Of a stretch of 64,000 bases of DNA, positions 1-9,208 are shown in pieces. Each line of letters starts with the position of its first letter. Within the stretch, counting starts at the first letter, position 1. The notes beneath the pieces were generated by a model. The model worked only from the letters and a program-made list of their open reading frames with translations. It ran no database searches and was not told the origin of the DNA. The position numbers and the translations under genes were made by a program. This DNA is from Nitrospinaceae bacterium (GTDB lineage: Bacteria > Nitrospinota_A > UBA7883 > JAJDBK01), in contig JAJDBK010000043.1 of NCBI GenBank assembly GCA_029261405.1, positions 62,001-126,000 of the forward strand. The letters are read 5' to 3'.

Positions 1-1179
1 ACCCATGGAGAAGATCGGCATGTACATAGCCACAACAACGAAACCGACCACTACGCCGAGAAATACCATGAGCATCGGTTCGAGCATTGATGTCAAGCCG
101 TCCACAGCTGTATCGACCTCCTGATCGTAGAAGTCGGCGATTTTGTTCATCATATCGTCCAGGGCGCCTGTCTGTTCTCCAACTTCTATCATAGAAACGA
201 CCATGGTCGGGAATACACCCTGTTGCCTTAACGGATCTGAGAGTCCTTTTCCCTGTTTGATATCGTCTATGACATCCAGAACGGCAAGTTCAATAACTTT
301 TTGCCCGGAGGTTCTCGCTGTGATGTTCAGCCCGTCGATTATCGGGACACCGGAGGAGATCAGCGTACCCATGGTCCTGGTGAATTTGGCGACGGCGACT
401 TTCTGGATAAGGGGGCCGAAAACAGGCGCCCGGATCAGCATCCTGTCTGTAAGGATATGCCCCTGTTCGGTTTTCCTGATATATGAGATCAGCATGATAA
501 TGCCGACGGGCATAAGGAAAACAATATACCAGTAGTTGATAACAATGTCTGACGCCCCGATGACTACTGCTGTGGGCCAGGGCAAAGCCTTGCCGGCGCT
601 ACTGAACATCTCTCCGAACATCGGAATAACGAAAACCAGCAGGAAAACAATAACTGTAAAGGCGACGGAGACGATGATGGCGGGATATACCATGGCGGCC
701 TTGACTTTACCTTTAAGGGCCATGGCTTTTTCCATGTAATCGGCCAGTCGAATGAGGATCTTGTCGAGGATACCCCCTATCTCGCCAGCCTCAATCATGT
801 TTGTATACAACTCGTCAAAAATCTGGGGGTGGCGGCGTAAAGAGTCGGCGAATGTTTCACCAGATTCAACTTTCGACCTGATATCGTTGATGGTTCTGGC
901 GAATCCCTTGTGGTCGGACGAGTTGGCGAGAATAGTAAGGCATTGTACCAGAGGTAGTCCGGCGCCTATCATCGTTGCGAACTGACGGGTGAAAATGACC
1001 ACGTCTTTTTGAGTGGGACCAGATTCAAAAAGGACTACCTCTTTCGGTTTGGCTTTTACCGACTTGAATTTTATATGTTGCCGACTCAGGATTGTTTTCG
1101 CAGCTTCAAGCGAATCGGCTTCAAGTTCGGCGGTCTGCGATCCCATTTTTGTTTCGTAGGTATATTTGAAGACAGGCAT
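1..1179 (-). CDS. pilC: Type IV pilus inner-membrane platform protein PilC (3' end cut by window edge)
   Basis: Inner-membrane platform of the type IV pilus, which couples the cytoplasmic ATPases to pilin insertion and extraction (known for the PilC/GspF family). The frame reads on the minus strand from an ATG at 1177-1179 to the window edge, 393 codons without a stop. PilC proteins are about 400 residues, so only the last few are missing. Two GspF repeats are visible: the first around residues 60-190 (FTRQFATMIGAGLPL, then an EAGE motif), the second around 265-390 (FTRTMGTLISSGVPI, then an EVGE motif). Each is followed by hydrophobic segments. It is the last visible gene of a pilT, zinc-ribbon, pilC run with about 20 nt to its upstream neighbour. 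Confidence 0.93.
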   Translation of the reverse strand, partial: MPVFKYTYETKMGSQTAELEADSLEAAKTILSRQHIKFKSVKAKPKEVVLFESGPTQKDVVIFTRQFATMIGAGLPLVQCLTILANSSDHKGFARTINDIRSKVESGETFADSLRRHPQIFDELYTNMIEAGEIGGILDKILIRLADYMEKAMALKGKVKAAMVYPAIIVSVAFTVIVFLLVFVIPMFGEMFSSAGKALPWPTAVVIGASDIVINYWYIVFLMPVGIIMLISYIRKTEQGHILTDRMLIRAPVFGPLIQKVAVAKFTRTMGTLISSGVPIIDGLNITARTSGQKVIELAVLDVIDDIKQGKGLSDPLRQQGVFPTMVVSMIEVGEQTGALDDMMNKIADFYDQEVDTAVDGLTSMLEPMLMVFLGVVVGFVVVAMYMPIFSMG

Positions 1180-1199
1180 ATCCGTTTATCCTTTTCCGG

Positions 1200-1934
1200 T
1201 CAGATTTTTGTTTCTTTGCCGGTTTCGACAAGCGTTCTGTTGAACAGCGCGTAAAAGTTCTCGTAATCTTTCAGAGCTTTTTTGAGAATCAGTTCAAAGT
1301 TCTGAAAATCATCTGCGTTCATGACCATGTTTACGCTTTTGGCGAAGGCGGTCATGTTGTCGAGGGTCCTGAAGTTTTTCCCTATGACCACTACGAAAAA
1401 CTTTCTTCGTATATCCATTGTCATAGGTTCTATCGATTTCAAGATGGGATTATTTACCGGGTCGGAGCCTTCGAAACGCTCATTGATTATCACGATGTCG
1501 TACCGGTTGAACGCCATCTTTTTCAGCGCTTCATCGCACGTCTTTACGGTGGAGACGGCGTACTCCATTTTTTTCAGTACCGGGGCGATCCGGTCAAGGT
1601 TATCCTCATCGGCCACCAGCGCTCTTTTGGCGCCCTCCTCGAGCATATCCATCTCATTTTCAAGGGAGGTGGTGATGGCGGCAAGCTTACTTGTATCTTC
1701 TGCGGCGGGGGGGAGGATAACGTTACGGGTTTCGTCGAGAGGCTGGGACGCCGGGGTTGTATCGGGCACACCTGAAAACTCTGGCAGACCGGGGCCACTG
1801 GGAGGATTGGTCCATTTTCTGACGGTGATGGGGTTTTTGCATCCGGGACATTTGAAGGTGAGATCCTTGCCATCGGGGATCTTCTCGTCCGGAACACTTA
1901 TCGTTTTCTTACAGCTTTCACAGGTAACTTTCAT
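1200..1934 (-). CDS. Zinc-ribbon protein with degenerate receiver-like domain
   Basis: A 244-residue protein between pilT and pilC. The N-terminus is an MJ0042-type zinc ribbon with Cys pairs at residues 5/8 and 29/32 (CESC and CPGC). A Pro-rich linker (about 40-80) follows, then a CheY-like fold from about 105 to 225. The acidic pocket is kept (VADED, 107-111), but the expected phospho-acceptor position reads Asn (IIN at 149-151), so it probably is not phosphorylated. Similar zinc-ribbon proteins accompany pilus genes in deltaproteobacteria (from memory). Inference: an adaptor or regulator of pilus assembly. It starts 9 nt after the pilT stop, so the two are likely cotranscribed. No specific function can be assigned. 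Confidence 0.72.
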   Translation of the reverse strand: MKVTCESCKKTISVPDEKIPDGKDLTFKCPGCKNPITVRKWTNPPSGPGLPEFSGVPDTTPASQPLDETRNVILPPAAEDTSKLAAITTSLENEMDMLEEGAKRALVADEDNLDRIAPVLKKMEYAVSTVKTCDEALKKMAFNRYDIVIINERFEGSDPVNNPILKSIEPMTMDIRRKFFVVVIGKNFRTLDNMTAFAKSVNMVMNADDFQNFELILKKALKDYENFYALFNRTLVETGKETKI

Positions 1935-1943
1935 CCGTTTATA

Positions 1944-3134
1944 TTACCTTCTTCTTCTTTTAAAACCGGACAACGATTTTTCGGCGTCCTGATCCATCGA
2001 CAGATCATCAATGTCTGTGGTCTTTTCGCCTCTCCCTGACTTGATCTGGTCGATTCCCCGTCCCACAATCGGTTTTCTCGAAGCGTAGGCCAGAGCGGTA
2101 TCTTCGGTGATCATTCCTTCAGAGTAGAGGTCGAGAATACTCTTGTCGAATGTTCGCCATCCGAAGGGGAAAGAGTCGCTTATTATTTCGTAGAAGGATT
2201 TTCCCTCCTGTTCACCGTTCAAAATGGCGTCTTTTATCCTGAGGTTATTGCCCATGATTTCGAATGCGGCCACACGGCCTCCACCCTTTCTCGGAAGGAG
2301 CCGCTGGGAGATTACAAATCTTAATGTCTCGGCCAGGCGTATACGGACAAGGTTCTCCTCTTCGAGATCGAACATACCTATCAGCCTGTTTATTGTCTGA
2401 CCGGCGTCGACGGTGTGCAGGGTGCTCATCACCAGGTGGCCCGTCTCAGCGGCTGACATGCCGATTTCGACTGTCTCCCGGTCACGCATCTCGCCCACCA
2501 GGATAACTTTCGGCGCCTGTCTCAAGGCCGCTCTGAGTCCATTTACGAAAGTGTCGAAATCGCTTCCCAACTCCCGCTGGTTGAAGGTGGCTTTCTGGTG
2601 TTTGTGCGAGTATTCCACAGGGTCTTCCAGAGTTACGACATGGATCGCTTTTTCCTTGTTGATTACGTCGAGCATAGCGGCCAGAGATGTGGTTTTACCC
2701 GACCCTGTAGCCCCTGTCACAAGGATCAAACCGTTTTTTTCCTGCGATATCTTTCTGAAAATTTTTGGCAGTTTAAGCTGGTCGATGGAGGGAATTTCCG
2801 ATTCGAGTTTCCTTAAAACCATCGAGTAGGTATTTCGTTGCGAGAATATGTTAACGCGGAACCTGGCTTTGTCGCCGATGCTGTAGGAGGTGTCGGCGGA
2901 GCCATTTTCGATAAGATGTCTTGTTAAACGGGGGTCGTTTTTCAGAAGGTTGAGGGCGAGCGTTTCCGTCTGGTACGGTGTCAGTTTCCATATTGGCGGT
3001 TTGATGCTGACATCAGTAAGCACACCGGAGGACTCAACCTGGAGGGCCTTGCCGACACTCATATTAAGGTCTGACACGTTACTGTGCGCGCTCATCATGG
3101 TTTCCAGGACAAAGTCGAGTTCAGCCTGTCTCAT
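1944..3134 (-). CDS. pilT: Type IV pilus retraction ATPase, PilT/PilU family
   Basis: Hexameric cytoplasmic ATPase that powers pilus retraction and twitching. Of the 396 residues, about 1-110 form the PAS-like N-domain. Walker A is GATGSGKT at 141-148. An Asp box (LEDPVEY), the Walker B region (ILVGEMRD) and a His box (LVMSTLHT) follow, all typical of PilT rather than of the extension motor PilB, which is larger and carries a zinc site. The C-terminal tail of about 60 residues is basic (ends KRRRR) and longer than in classic PilT, nearer the PilU style. It is the first gene of the pilT, zinc-ribbon, pilC run. Whether it is PilT or PilU cannot be settled here. Confidence 0.9.
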   Translation of the reverse strand: MRQAELDFVLETMMSAHSNVSDLNMSVGKALQVESSGVLTDVSIKPPIWKLTPYQTETLALNLLKNDPRLTRHLIENGSADTSYSIGDKARFRVNIFSQRNTYSMVLRKLESEIPSIDQLKLPKIFRKISQEKNGLILVTGATGSGKTTSLAAMLDVINKEKAIHVVTLEDPVEYSHKHQKATFNQRELGSDFDTFVNGLRAALRQAPKVILVGEMRDRETVEIGMSAAETGHLVMSTLHTVDAGQTINRLIGMFDLEEENLVRIRLAETLRFVISQRLLPRKGGGRVAAFEIMGNNLRIKDAILNGEQEGKSFYEIISDSFPFGWRTFDKSILDLYSEGMITEDTALAYASRKPIVGRGIDQIKSGRGEKTTDIDDLSMDQDAEKSLSGFKRRRR

Positions 3135-3273
3135 ACTCCTGTTTCCCCATAGTTTTTCTGTTCCGTGTACAAAAACGCTCCATTACGGATTTTCCCGGTC
3201 GGAACACGCCCAAGGGGACGCATCCTAACGCTGTTCCCCTATAAAAACCGCACCTTGCGATTATACACCATGA

Positions 3274-3300
3274 TTCCACGATATAGAATAAACCGTGGAA
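3274..3300 (-). terminator. Possible hairpin downstream of ispF
   Basis: A 7-bp inverted repeat (TTCCACG at 3274-3280, CGTGGAA at 3294-3300) lies 5 nt after the ispF stop on the minus strand. There is no clear U tract, so a termination role is only suggested. The rest of 3135-3304 holds no recognisable gene. Confidence 0.3.
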
Positions 3301-3304
3301 ATAT

Positions 3305-3790
3305 TTAACCCCGCGCCAGTAAAACCACACATGTCGCGGATACGCCTTCACCACGTCCGCTGAAACCGAGACCTTCCGTGGTCGTTGCCTTTATCGACAC
3401 TTCCGGAATATCGGTTCGTAAGGCGTTACACAACGTTTGTCTCATTTTTTCAATATGGGGGGCCAGTTTAGGCGCTTCGGCCACCACGGTTACATCTATG
3501 TTTGAAACCTTGTAACCCTCTTTTGTTACACGATCCACGACCTCTTCTAGCAGAAGAAGGCTCGAAACACCCTCATATCGCGTATCGGTATCGGGGAAGA
3601 GCTTGCCGATGTCGCCTAAGGCCAAGGCTCCCAGCATAGCGTCGCATACCGCGTGGATCAGAACATCCGCGTCGGAATGTCCTTTCAAACCCAGGTGGTA
3701 CGGAATCTCTACGCCGCCGAGAATCAGTTTTCGGTCAGGAACAAGCCTGTGCACATCAAAACCGTGACCTATCCTATATTCTGCCATCAT
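3305..3790 (-). CDS. ispF: 2-C-methyl-D-erythritol 2,4-cyclodiphosphate synthase
   Basis: Fifth enzyme of the MEP isoprenoid pathway. It cyclises CDP-methylerythritol 2-phosphate to the 2,4-cyclodiphosphate with loss of CMP. The protein is 161 residues, normal for IspF. Metal ligands are D12 and H14 (GFDVH) and H46, matching the family D8/H10/H42 pattern. The LKGHSDADV loop and the C-terminal ATTTEGLGF signature are intact. Two adjacent Met codons (3788-3790, 3785-3787) are possible starts. Either way the start overlaps the end of the PBP gene by 12-17 nt, which implies translational coupling. Confidence 0.96.
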   Translation of the reverse strand: MMAEYRIGHGFDVHRLVPDRKLILGGVEIPYHLGLKGHSDADVLIHAVCDAMLGALALGDIGKLFPDTDTRYEGVSSLLLLEEVVDRVTKEGYKVSNIDVTVVAEAPKLAPHIEKMRQTLCNALRTDIPEVSIKATTTEGLGFSGRGEGVSATCVVLLARG

Positions 3791-5768
3791 CTTCCGTCTC
3801 TTTTCTGCAATATTCCAAAGGCTCTGTTCCCACTATGAATACTTCGTTTATCTTGTCCCGGCACTTGGGCGTTGCAAGTTTGCCGGAATGCTGGTCTATC
3901 GATTTGACCACTATATTTTCTGGTGGGGTGAAATCGTGGGCCGGTCTGTTTTGCAAGGCTTCCGCCATGAACCGGGTCCAGATCGGGCCGGCGGTATGCC
4001 CCCCGGTCTCACCTTTTCCCATGGAACCGTTGTCATCAAGTCCAATCCATACCCCTGTAGCAATACCGGGCGTGAAACCTGCGAACCAGGCGTCTTTATA
4101 GTCGTTGGTGGTTCCGGTTTTAGCCGCTACTTGACGTTGCAGTTTTTTTGCTACTTTACCTGTGCCGTTCTCCACTACTCCCACGAGCATTTTTGTTATG
4201 GTGTATGCGACTTCAGGCCGGATAGCGTCGGTCAGTTCAGGAACTGATTCTTCGAGAATCTCGCCGTCGGCTGTTGTTACGGACCGGATAAAGTATGGTT
4301 TTGCATGGACCCCGCCGTTTGCGATAGAGGCGTAGGCCGATGTCAGCTCCAGAGGGGTGACTACGCTGGCCCCAAGCCCGAGCGACAGGTATGGCGCCAG
4401 TTCGGACTCGATCCCAAGATTCCTCGACATCTGGATCACCGAATCGACCCCCACACGCTCCAGCAGTTTTACCGTAGCCACGTTAAGCGATCTTTCAAGA
4501 GCGTTGCGTAACGTAACCGGGCCGTAAAAACGTTTGGAAAAATTAACCGGTTTCCAGGCTCTCTTTCCAGGCGATTCGGAGTATGAGATAGGTGAATCGA
4601 TAACGATATCGGCGGCTGTAAATCCTGTGTCGAGCGCCGCCAGGTAGACGAACGGTTTGAAGGCCGATCCGGGTTGGCGTCTGGCCTGGGTCACCCTGTT
4701 AAAGGCCGACCTGGAAAATCCGGTTCCACCTACAAGCGCAAGAATAGCTCCGTCTTGCGGCCTGAGAGCGACAAGAGCGCCCTGAGCCGATTGGCCCGCC
4801 TTCAGCTTCTTTTTCCTTAATAGCCGTTTGTTGATCTTCTCGATTCCCTCTTTCATCGACTTTTCGGCGCTCTCCTGATAGTCGAGGTTTAAAGTGGTGG
4901 TGACGCTCAATCCCTCCCTGTAAACCTTTTCAGCTCCATACTTCTTTATAAGCTCGCTTCTTACCATCTCCACCAGGTACCCGGCTCGGCCCCGCTCCTT
5001 TTTCGATTTGGCGAGTTCTACCCTTTCGGACCGGGTGGCAAGCTCCAGCTCTCGCGATATATAGCCCTCTTCGCGCATTCCACTCAATACAGTCGCCCGC
5101 CGTCCGATAGCCAGATTAAGGTTGTTTTTCGGGGAGTACCTGTTTGGCGCTTTTGGCAATCCGCCCAGAAGCGCGGCCTCACCGAGGGAGATGTCATTTA
5201 TCGCTTTGCCAAAATAGGTTCTTGCCGCCGCTTCAAAACCGTAGGCGCCAGAGCCTAGATAAATGTGGTTGCAATAAAGCTCGAGGATCTCTTCTTTCGT
5301 ATATCTTTTTTCAATCTGGATGGCGAGCAGGGCTTCCTTGATTTTTCTTGCGATGGTTTTTTCAGAGGTCAGAAAAAGCTGTTTTGCCAACTGCTGGGTG
5401 ATGGTGGAGCCTCCCTGCACCATCTTTCCCTTTCGGATATCGATGATGAGCGCCCGCAGGATGCTCATAAACCGGATTCCCTTATGTTCGAAAAACTCCC
5501 GATCTTCGGTGGCCACCAGCGCATTTCTCAGGTTGACCGGTATCGATTGGTACGGAACCCATATCCTTTTCTGGCGAAAAAGCTCGTCCAGCAGTTTTCC
5601 ATCCTCACTGAATATCTTTGTAACAACATCTGGTTTGTAATCTTTCAGACCGCGTAATTTCGGCAGGTCGTGGTATGCGGCGAAGAGAAGACCGGATATG
5701 GAGCCTGTCATTACGGCAAAGAGAAAGAACGACACAACCAGTAACGAAAATTTCTTCTTACCCGCCAT
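3774..5768 (-). CDS. mrcA: Penicillin-binding protein 1A (bifunctional class A PBP)
   Basis: Peptidoglycan polymerase and crosslinker anchored in the inner membrane. A signal-anchor helix at about 7-30 is followed by a GT51 glycosyltransferase domain (catalytic Glu in ATEDREFFEHKG, then GGSTITQQLAKQLF). The transpeptidase domain has its nucleophile in SAFKP (SxxK), an SxN motif in RSLNVATV and a KTG box in AAKTGTTNDYKDAW. At 664 residues it lacks the extra OB insert that makes some PBP1A proteins over 800 long. It overlaps ispF, and its start lies 5 nt after the stop of the upstream SDR gene, so all three may be one transcript. The specific name 1A rests on overall pattern. Confidence 0.93.
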   Translation of the reverse strand: MAGKKKFSLLVVSFFLFAVMTGSISGLLFAAYHDLPKLRGLKDYKPDVVTKIFSEDGKLLDELFRQKRIWVPYQSIPVNLRNALVATEDREFFEHKGIRFMSILRALIIDIRKGKMVQGGSTITQQLAKQLFLTSEKTIARKIKEALLAIQIEKRYTKEEILELYCNHIYLGSGAYGFEAAARTYFGKAINDISLGEAALLGGLPKAPNRYSPKNNLNLAIGRRATVLSGMREEGYISRELELATRSERVELAKSKKERGRAGYLVEMVRSELIKKYGAEKVYREGLSVTTTLNLDYQESAEKSMKEGIEKINKRLLRKKKLKAGQSAQGALVALRPQDGAILALVGGTGFSRSAFNRVTQARRQPGSAFKPFVYLAALDTGFTAADIVIDSPISYSESPGKRAWKPVNFSKRFYGPVTLRNALERSLNVATVKLLERVGVDSVIQMSRNLGIESELAPYLSLGLGASVVTPLELTSAYASIANGGVHAKPYFIRSVTTADGEILEESVPELTDAIRPEVAYTITKMLVGVVENGTGKVAKKLQRQVAAKTGTTNDYKDAWFAGFTPGIATGVWIGLDDNGSMGKGETGGHTAGPIWTRFMAEALQNRPAHDFTPPENIVVKSIDQHSGKLATPKCRDKINEVFIVGTEPLEYCRKETEDDGRI

Positions 5769-5773
5769 ATCGA

Positions 5774-6517
5774 TTAAACAGACAATGTCCGGCCACCGTC
5801 CACAACGATGGTTTGACCGGTTATATAATCGGAGTCGGCCAGAAATATCACTGTTTTTGCGATATCAGAAGGTTTGCCGAACCGTTTAAGGGGAATTTTG
5901 GCGGTAATCCTCTCCGTCGAACCGGGCGAACTTTCCGCAGGTTCGAGAATGGCGCCTGGAGCGATAGCGTTTACCAATATGTCTGGAGCAAGCTCCAAAG
6001 CCAACTGCCGTGTCATCGTTTTCAGGCCAGCTTTGGAAATGGCGTAAGGTGTATATCCTTTGAGGGCAAAATCGGCGTGAATATCCACAAGATTAATTAT
6101 ACAGCCCTTTCTGCCAAGGTTTAGCAAATGAGCGGCCAAGTCCAGAGACAACCGCAAAGGGGCTTTTACATGGACGGAGTGGAACAGATCTTGTTCCCCA
6201 ATATCGATGTCGGGCAGTTTAGTCCGTTCGAAAATCGACGCATTATTCACAAGAAGGTCAATACGGCCAAAATCCTCCACCACTTTTCCTACGAGGGAGC
6301 CGCGCTCTTTTTCGTTTATCAGGTCGGCCTTGCAGGTTATTGCGAGAGTTTCGTTCTTGCCGGAGTTAATCGAGTTTGCCAGTTCTTCGGCCTGTTCACC
6401 CGAATTAAAGTAGTGAATGGCCACTTTGTACCCGTTATTCGCAAGAGCGCAGGTTATTTCTTTTCCAAGCCTTTTTGCCCCTCCGGTTATGAGGGCCACT
6501 TTCAAACCGCATGTCAT
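5774..6517 (-). CDS. SDR oxidoreductase, pteridine reductase-like (FolM/PTR1 type)
   Basis: A 247-residue classical short-chain dehydrogenase. The nucleotide site is TGGAKRLG at 11-18. The Lys/Arg after the glycines, in place of the usual SxGIG, is the pteridine-reductase style and favours NADPH. NNAS, the active-site YAISK and the C-terminal GQTIVVDGG strand follow. By analogy with FolM it may reduce dihydropterins, but FabG-like or sugar substrates cannot be excluded. It heads the minus-strand run into PBP1A and diverges from gmhB across 180 bp. Confidence 0.8.
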   Translation of the reverse strand: MTCGLKVALITGGAKRLGKEITCALANNGYKVAIHYFNSGEQAEELANSINSGKNETLAITCKADLINEKERGSLVGKVVEDFGRIDLLVNNASIFERTKLPDIDIGEQDLFHSVHVKAPLRLSLDLAAHLLNLGRKGCIINLVDIHADFALKGYTPYAISKAGLKTMTRQLALELAPDILVNAIAPGAILEPAESSPGSTERITAKIPLKRFGKPSDIAKTVIFLADSDYITGQTIVVDGGRTLSV

Positions 6518-6660
6518 AATAAGCGACTACCATATAAAATCAACAGCTTCTAAGCAGAGCATTATCTCTCCCGCCCCCATTGTTGACAACTAAAACTCTA
6601 CATTCATCCTGAAAGGCCATTTTTATCTTTTTGTTCACTACTGATCGATGAAAGGTTACG

Positions 6661-6702
6661 ATGTCTGGAGAATCGATTAATAACCTGATTGAGGGTGTTT
6701 GA
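6661..6702 (+). other. Possible 13-residue upstream ORF coupled to gmhB
   Basis: An ATG at 6661 follows AAAGG at 6651-6655 with 5 nt spacing. It opens a 13-codon frame ([13 protein letters not shown]) whose TGA at 6700-6702 overlaps the TTG start of gmhB (TTGA at 6699-6702). This is the geometry of a translationally coupled leader. It may be chance, and no conserved feature of the peptide is recognised. Confidence 0.3.
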
Positions 6703-7262
6703 AAAGCGTAATGTTACGGGCGGCGATATTTCTGGACAGGGACGGAACGATAAATGTGGAGAAGGAGTTTGCGAGCAGACCGGAGGATCTGACGCTTATA
6801 GAAGGCGCCGCCACCGCTATCCGTCGTTTTAACGAACTCGGATATCAGGTGGTTGTCATCAGCAACCAGTCTGGAGTCGCCAGAGGTTACCACACCGAAG
6901 AACAGGTCGATGAATTTCACGATCACCTGGATCAAACCCTGAAAGAAAGCTCTGCAAAAATAGACGCTTATTACTACTGTCCACACCACCCGGAACATGG
7001 CGACAAACTCGATTGCGATTGCAGAAAACCGGCTCCGGGGCTTTTTCTGAGAGCGGCGAAAGAACGACAGATAGACCTGACCCGCTCATTTATGATCGGT
7101 GACAGGGCGCGGGACCTTGTTGCCGCTGTGTCAGCCGGGGTCAGCCCTATCATGGTAGCTACAGGTTACGGTAAGGCCGAAGAGAGTCTTCGACCGCCCG
7201 GTTCACCATTTGTCGATGATATTCTTACAGCATGCAAACTGGTGGAGAAGAGCGTCCGATGA
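6699..7262 (+). CDS. gmhB: D-glycero-beta-D-manno-heptose 1,7-bisphosphate 7-phosphatase
   Basis: HAD-family phosphatase of ADP-heptose synthesis for the LPS inner core. The first HAD motif is FLDRDGT with D13 and D15. SNQSG is motif II, and KPAPG and GDRARD supply motifs III and IV. The zinc loop CPHH...CDC diagnostic of GmhB is present. The protein is 187 residues, normal. The TTG start at 6699 sits after GAGGG; an in-frame ATG at 6711 is the alternative, giving a frame that begins MLRAAIF. Its TGA overlaps the ATG of the epimerase gene (ATGA). The other heptose genes are not in this window. Confidence 0.92.
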   Translation: MKSVMLRAAIFLDRDGTINVEKEFASRPEDLTLIEGAATAIRRFNELGYQVVVISNQSGVARGYHTEEQVDEFHDHLDQTLKESSAKIDAYYYCPHHPEHGDKLDCDCRKPAPGLFLRAAKERQIDLTRSFMIGDRARDLVAAVSAGVSPIMVATGYGKAEESLRPPGSPFVDDILTACKLVEKSVR

Positions 7263-8245
7263 AAGCTCTGGTGACAGGGGGCGCAGGTTTTATCGGAAGC
7301 CATCTATGCGAGCTTCTGTTAAGTGAGGGGCATGAAGTTGTCGTAGTCGATAACCTGACAAGTGGTCGGCTTGAAAATATTGAGGAAATCGTCCAAAATA
7401 GCCATTTTTCGTTCCATAAACTCGATATTCTTGACGAAAAAGGGCTGAAACCGCTATTTAACGGTGTCGATTGGGTCTTTCATCTAGCCGGTCTGGCGGA
7501 CGTAATTCCATCCATTGAAGAGCCGCATCGTTATTTCGCTACCAACGTGGGTGGCGCTTTAAATGTTCTGCGACTTTCTAAAGAAGCTGACGTTAAACGT
7601 TTTATTTACGCCGCTTCCTCCTCCTGTTACGGCATCCCTGATGAATTTCCAACGCCGGAAACAGCTCCGGTCAGGAATCAGCATCCATACGCCTTGACCA
7701 AGTATATGGGAGAGGAACTTGTCACCCACTGGTCTATGATTTACGGGCTTTCGACCGTTTCCCTTCGTCTTTTCAATGTCTTCGGTCCGAGATCTCGAAC
7801 CACAGGGGCTTACGGGGCCGTATTCGGTGTTTTTTTGGCCCAAAAGATAAATGGTCTCCCTTTTACGGTTGTAGGGGATGGAAACCAGAGCAGGGATTTT
7901 ATTTATGTGAAGGATGTGGCGGAGGCGTTTCTCAAGTCGGCTCAGTCGAATATATCGGGTGAGATAATGAACGTTGGAAGCGGTCGTACATATAGTGTGA
8001 ACAGGCTTGTGGAGCTGTTGGGAGGAGAAGTTATATACGCACCGAAACGACCGGGCGAACCAGACAGTACCGTAGCTGACATCAGTAAAATAGAAAAACT
8101 GACTGACTGGCGCCCATCGACATCGTTCGAGGAGGGGGTGGCGGTTCTTCTTGAGAAGATAGACGATTGGCGGGACGCTCCTGTGTGGGATACAGGAGGG
8201 ATCGAAAAAGCCACTTCAAGCTGGTTTCGTTATCTTGCCCGATAA
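7259..8245 (+). CDS. NAD-dependent sugar epimerase/dehydratase (extended SDR)
   Basis: Nucleotide-sugar epimerase or dehydratase of the GalE/RfbB/WbpP superfamily, 328 residues. The Rossmann motif is [10 protein letters not shown] at the N-terminus, and the active site is S...YALTK (SSSCYG then [12 protein letters not shown]). The ATG at 7259 is chosen because it overlaps the gmhB stop, has GGAGAAG upstream and puts the NAD motif at residue 6. A longer frame from 7232 would lie inside gmhB. C-terminal sugar-binding motifs ([22 protein letters not shown]) resemble UDP-glucose/UDP-GlcNAc 4-epimerases. Given its partner GmhB, a role in LPS or exopolysaccharide sugars is likely. The substrate is unknown. 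Confidence 0.82.
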   Translation: MKALVTGGAGFIGSHLCELLLSEGHEVVVVDNLTSGRLENIEEIVQNSHFSFHKLDILDEKGLKPLFNGVDWVFHLAGLADVIPSIEEPHRYFATNVGGALNVLRLSKEADVKRFIYAASSSCYGIPDEFPTPETAPVRNQHPYALTKYMGEELVTHWSMIYGLSTVSLRLFNVFGPRSRTTGAYGAVFGVFLAQKINGLPFTVVGDGNQSRDFIYVKDVAEAFLKSAQSNISGEIMNVGSGRTYSVNRLVELLGGEVIYAPKRPGEPDSTVADISKIEKLTDWRPSTSFEEGVAVLLEKIDDWRDAPVWDTGGIEKATSSWFRYLAR

Positions 8246-8316
8246 GGTTTATTTCAATTAAAGTTGTTCTTTTATGGGCATTAAAGCTAAAATGAAAAGT
8301 CGAGTAGCGCATAACC

Positions 8317-8345
8317 TTGAACTCACTGGTCTGCGTATATATGGT
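8317..8345 (+). promoter_or_regulatory. Possible sigma70 promoter for split transketolase
   Basis: TTGAAC at 8317-8322, a 17-bp spacer and TATGGT at 8340-8345, 26 bp before the transketolase start. Both hexamers match consensus at 4 of 6 positions, so support is modest. Confidence 0.33.
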
Positions 8346-8371
8346 ATTTACATCTTATTTATGAAGTTTTA

Positions 8372-9199
8372 ATGGAATATACAGACGATATTGGCGTGTT
8401 AAAAAATATCGCCAACGATTTGAGGGTGGATATTGTCAAATGCCTGACCAAATCCGGGTCTGGACATCCGGGTGGGTCGCTGTCGGCTATCGACATGCTT
8501 ACGGCTCTCTATTTCTCCAGGATGCGTCACGATGTCAACAATTCGGGTGGCGACAAATATGACCGGTTCGTCCTCAGTAAAGGGCACGCCGCTCCGGCTC
8601 TATACGCTGTACTGGCAAGATGCGGATATTTTGAAAAGAGTTGCCTCGACACATTAAGGCAGGTCGATTCGATCTTGTCAGGACACCCCTACGCCCCCTC
8701 CACACCAGGAGTGGAAGTATCCACAGGATCGTTGGGACAAGGATTGTCGATGGCAAACGGTATGGCTCTCGCCTCAAAACTCGATAATCTGGACAGGACT
8801 GTTTTTTGCATGTTGGGAGACGGTGAAATTCAGGAGGGACAGGTTTGGGAAGCGGCTATGACATCGGCCCACTACAAGCTCGATAACGTCATCGCTTTCC
8901 TCGACAACAACGGGCTACAGATAGATGGTCCGGTAAAAGACATAATGAACATAGAGCCTATTGGTGATAAATGGCGATCTTTTGGATGGGAGGTGTTCGA
9001 GATAGACGGACACGATATCGGAGCCATCCTCACCGCTATCGACAAAGCCCGGAAGGTTACCGGAAAACCATCAATGATCTGGGCGCACACGGTCAAAGGA
9101 AAAGGTGTCTCTTTCATGGAGAACAAGGTCTCGTTTCATGGAGTTACGCCGACGGAAATTGAACTCGAAACCGCCTTGGCGGATCTTGCAGGAGAATAA
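8372..9199 (+). CDS. Transketolase, N-terminal (thiamine diphosphate-binding) subunit
   Basis: First half of a two-subunit transketolase, which moves C2 units in the pentose phosphate pathway. Its 275 residues carry the pyrophosphate-binding half: SGHPGGSLS near residue 30, SKGHAAPALYA, TGSLGQGLS, and the ThDP motif starting GDGEIQEGQVWE with a downstream NN. The C-terminal half is the next gene, 9 nt downstream. Split enzymes of this kind occur in archaea, Firmicutes and some sugar-pathway clusters. With gmhB and an epimerase just upstream, a dedicated role in carbohydrate supply is possible, but core pentose metabolism is the default reading. Confidence 0.92.
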   Translation: MEYTDDIGVLKNIANDLRVDIVKCLTKSGSGHPGGSLSAIDMLTALYFSRMRHDVNNSGGDKYDRFVLSKGHAAPALYAVLARCGYFEKSCLDTLRQVDSILSGHPYAPSTPGVEVSTGSLGQGLSMANGMALASKLDNLDRTVFCMLGDGEIQEGQVWEAAMTSAHYKLDNVIAFLDNNGLQIDGPVKDIMNIEPIGDKWRSFGWEVFEIDGHDIGAILTAIDKARKVTGKPSMIWAHTVKGKGVSFMENKVSFHGVTPTEIELETALADLAGE

Positions 9200-9208
9200 G
9201 AAGCTTAA

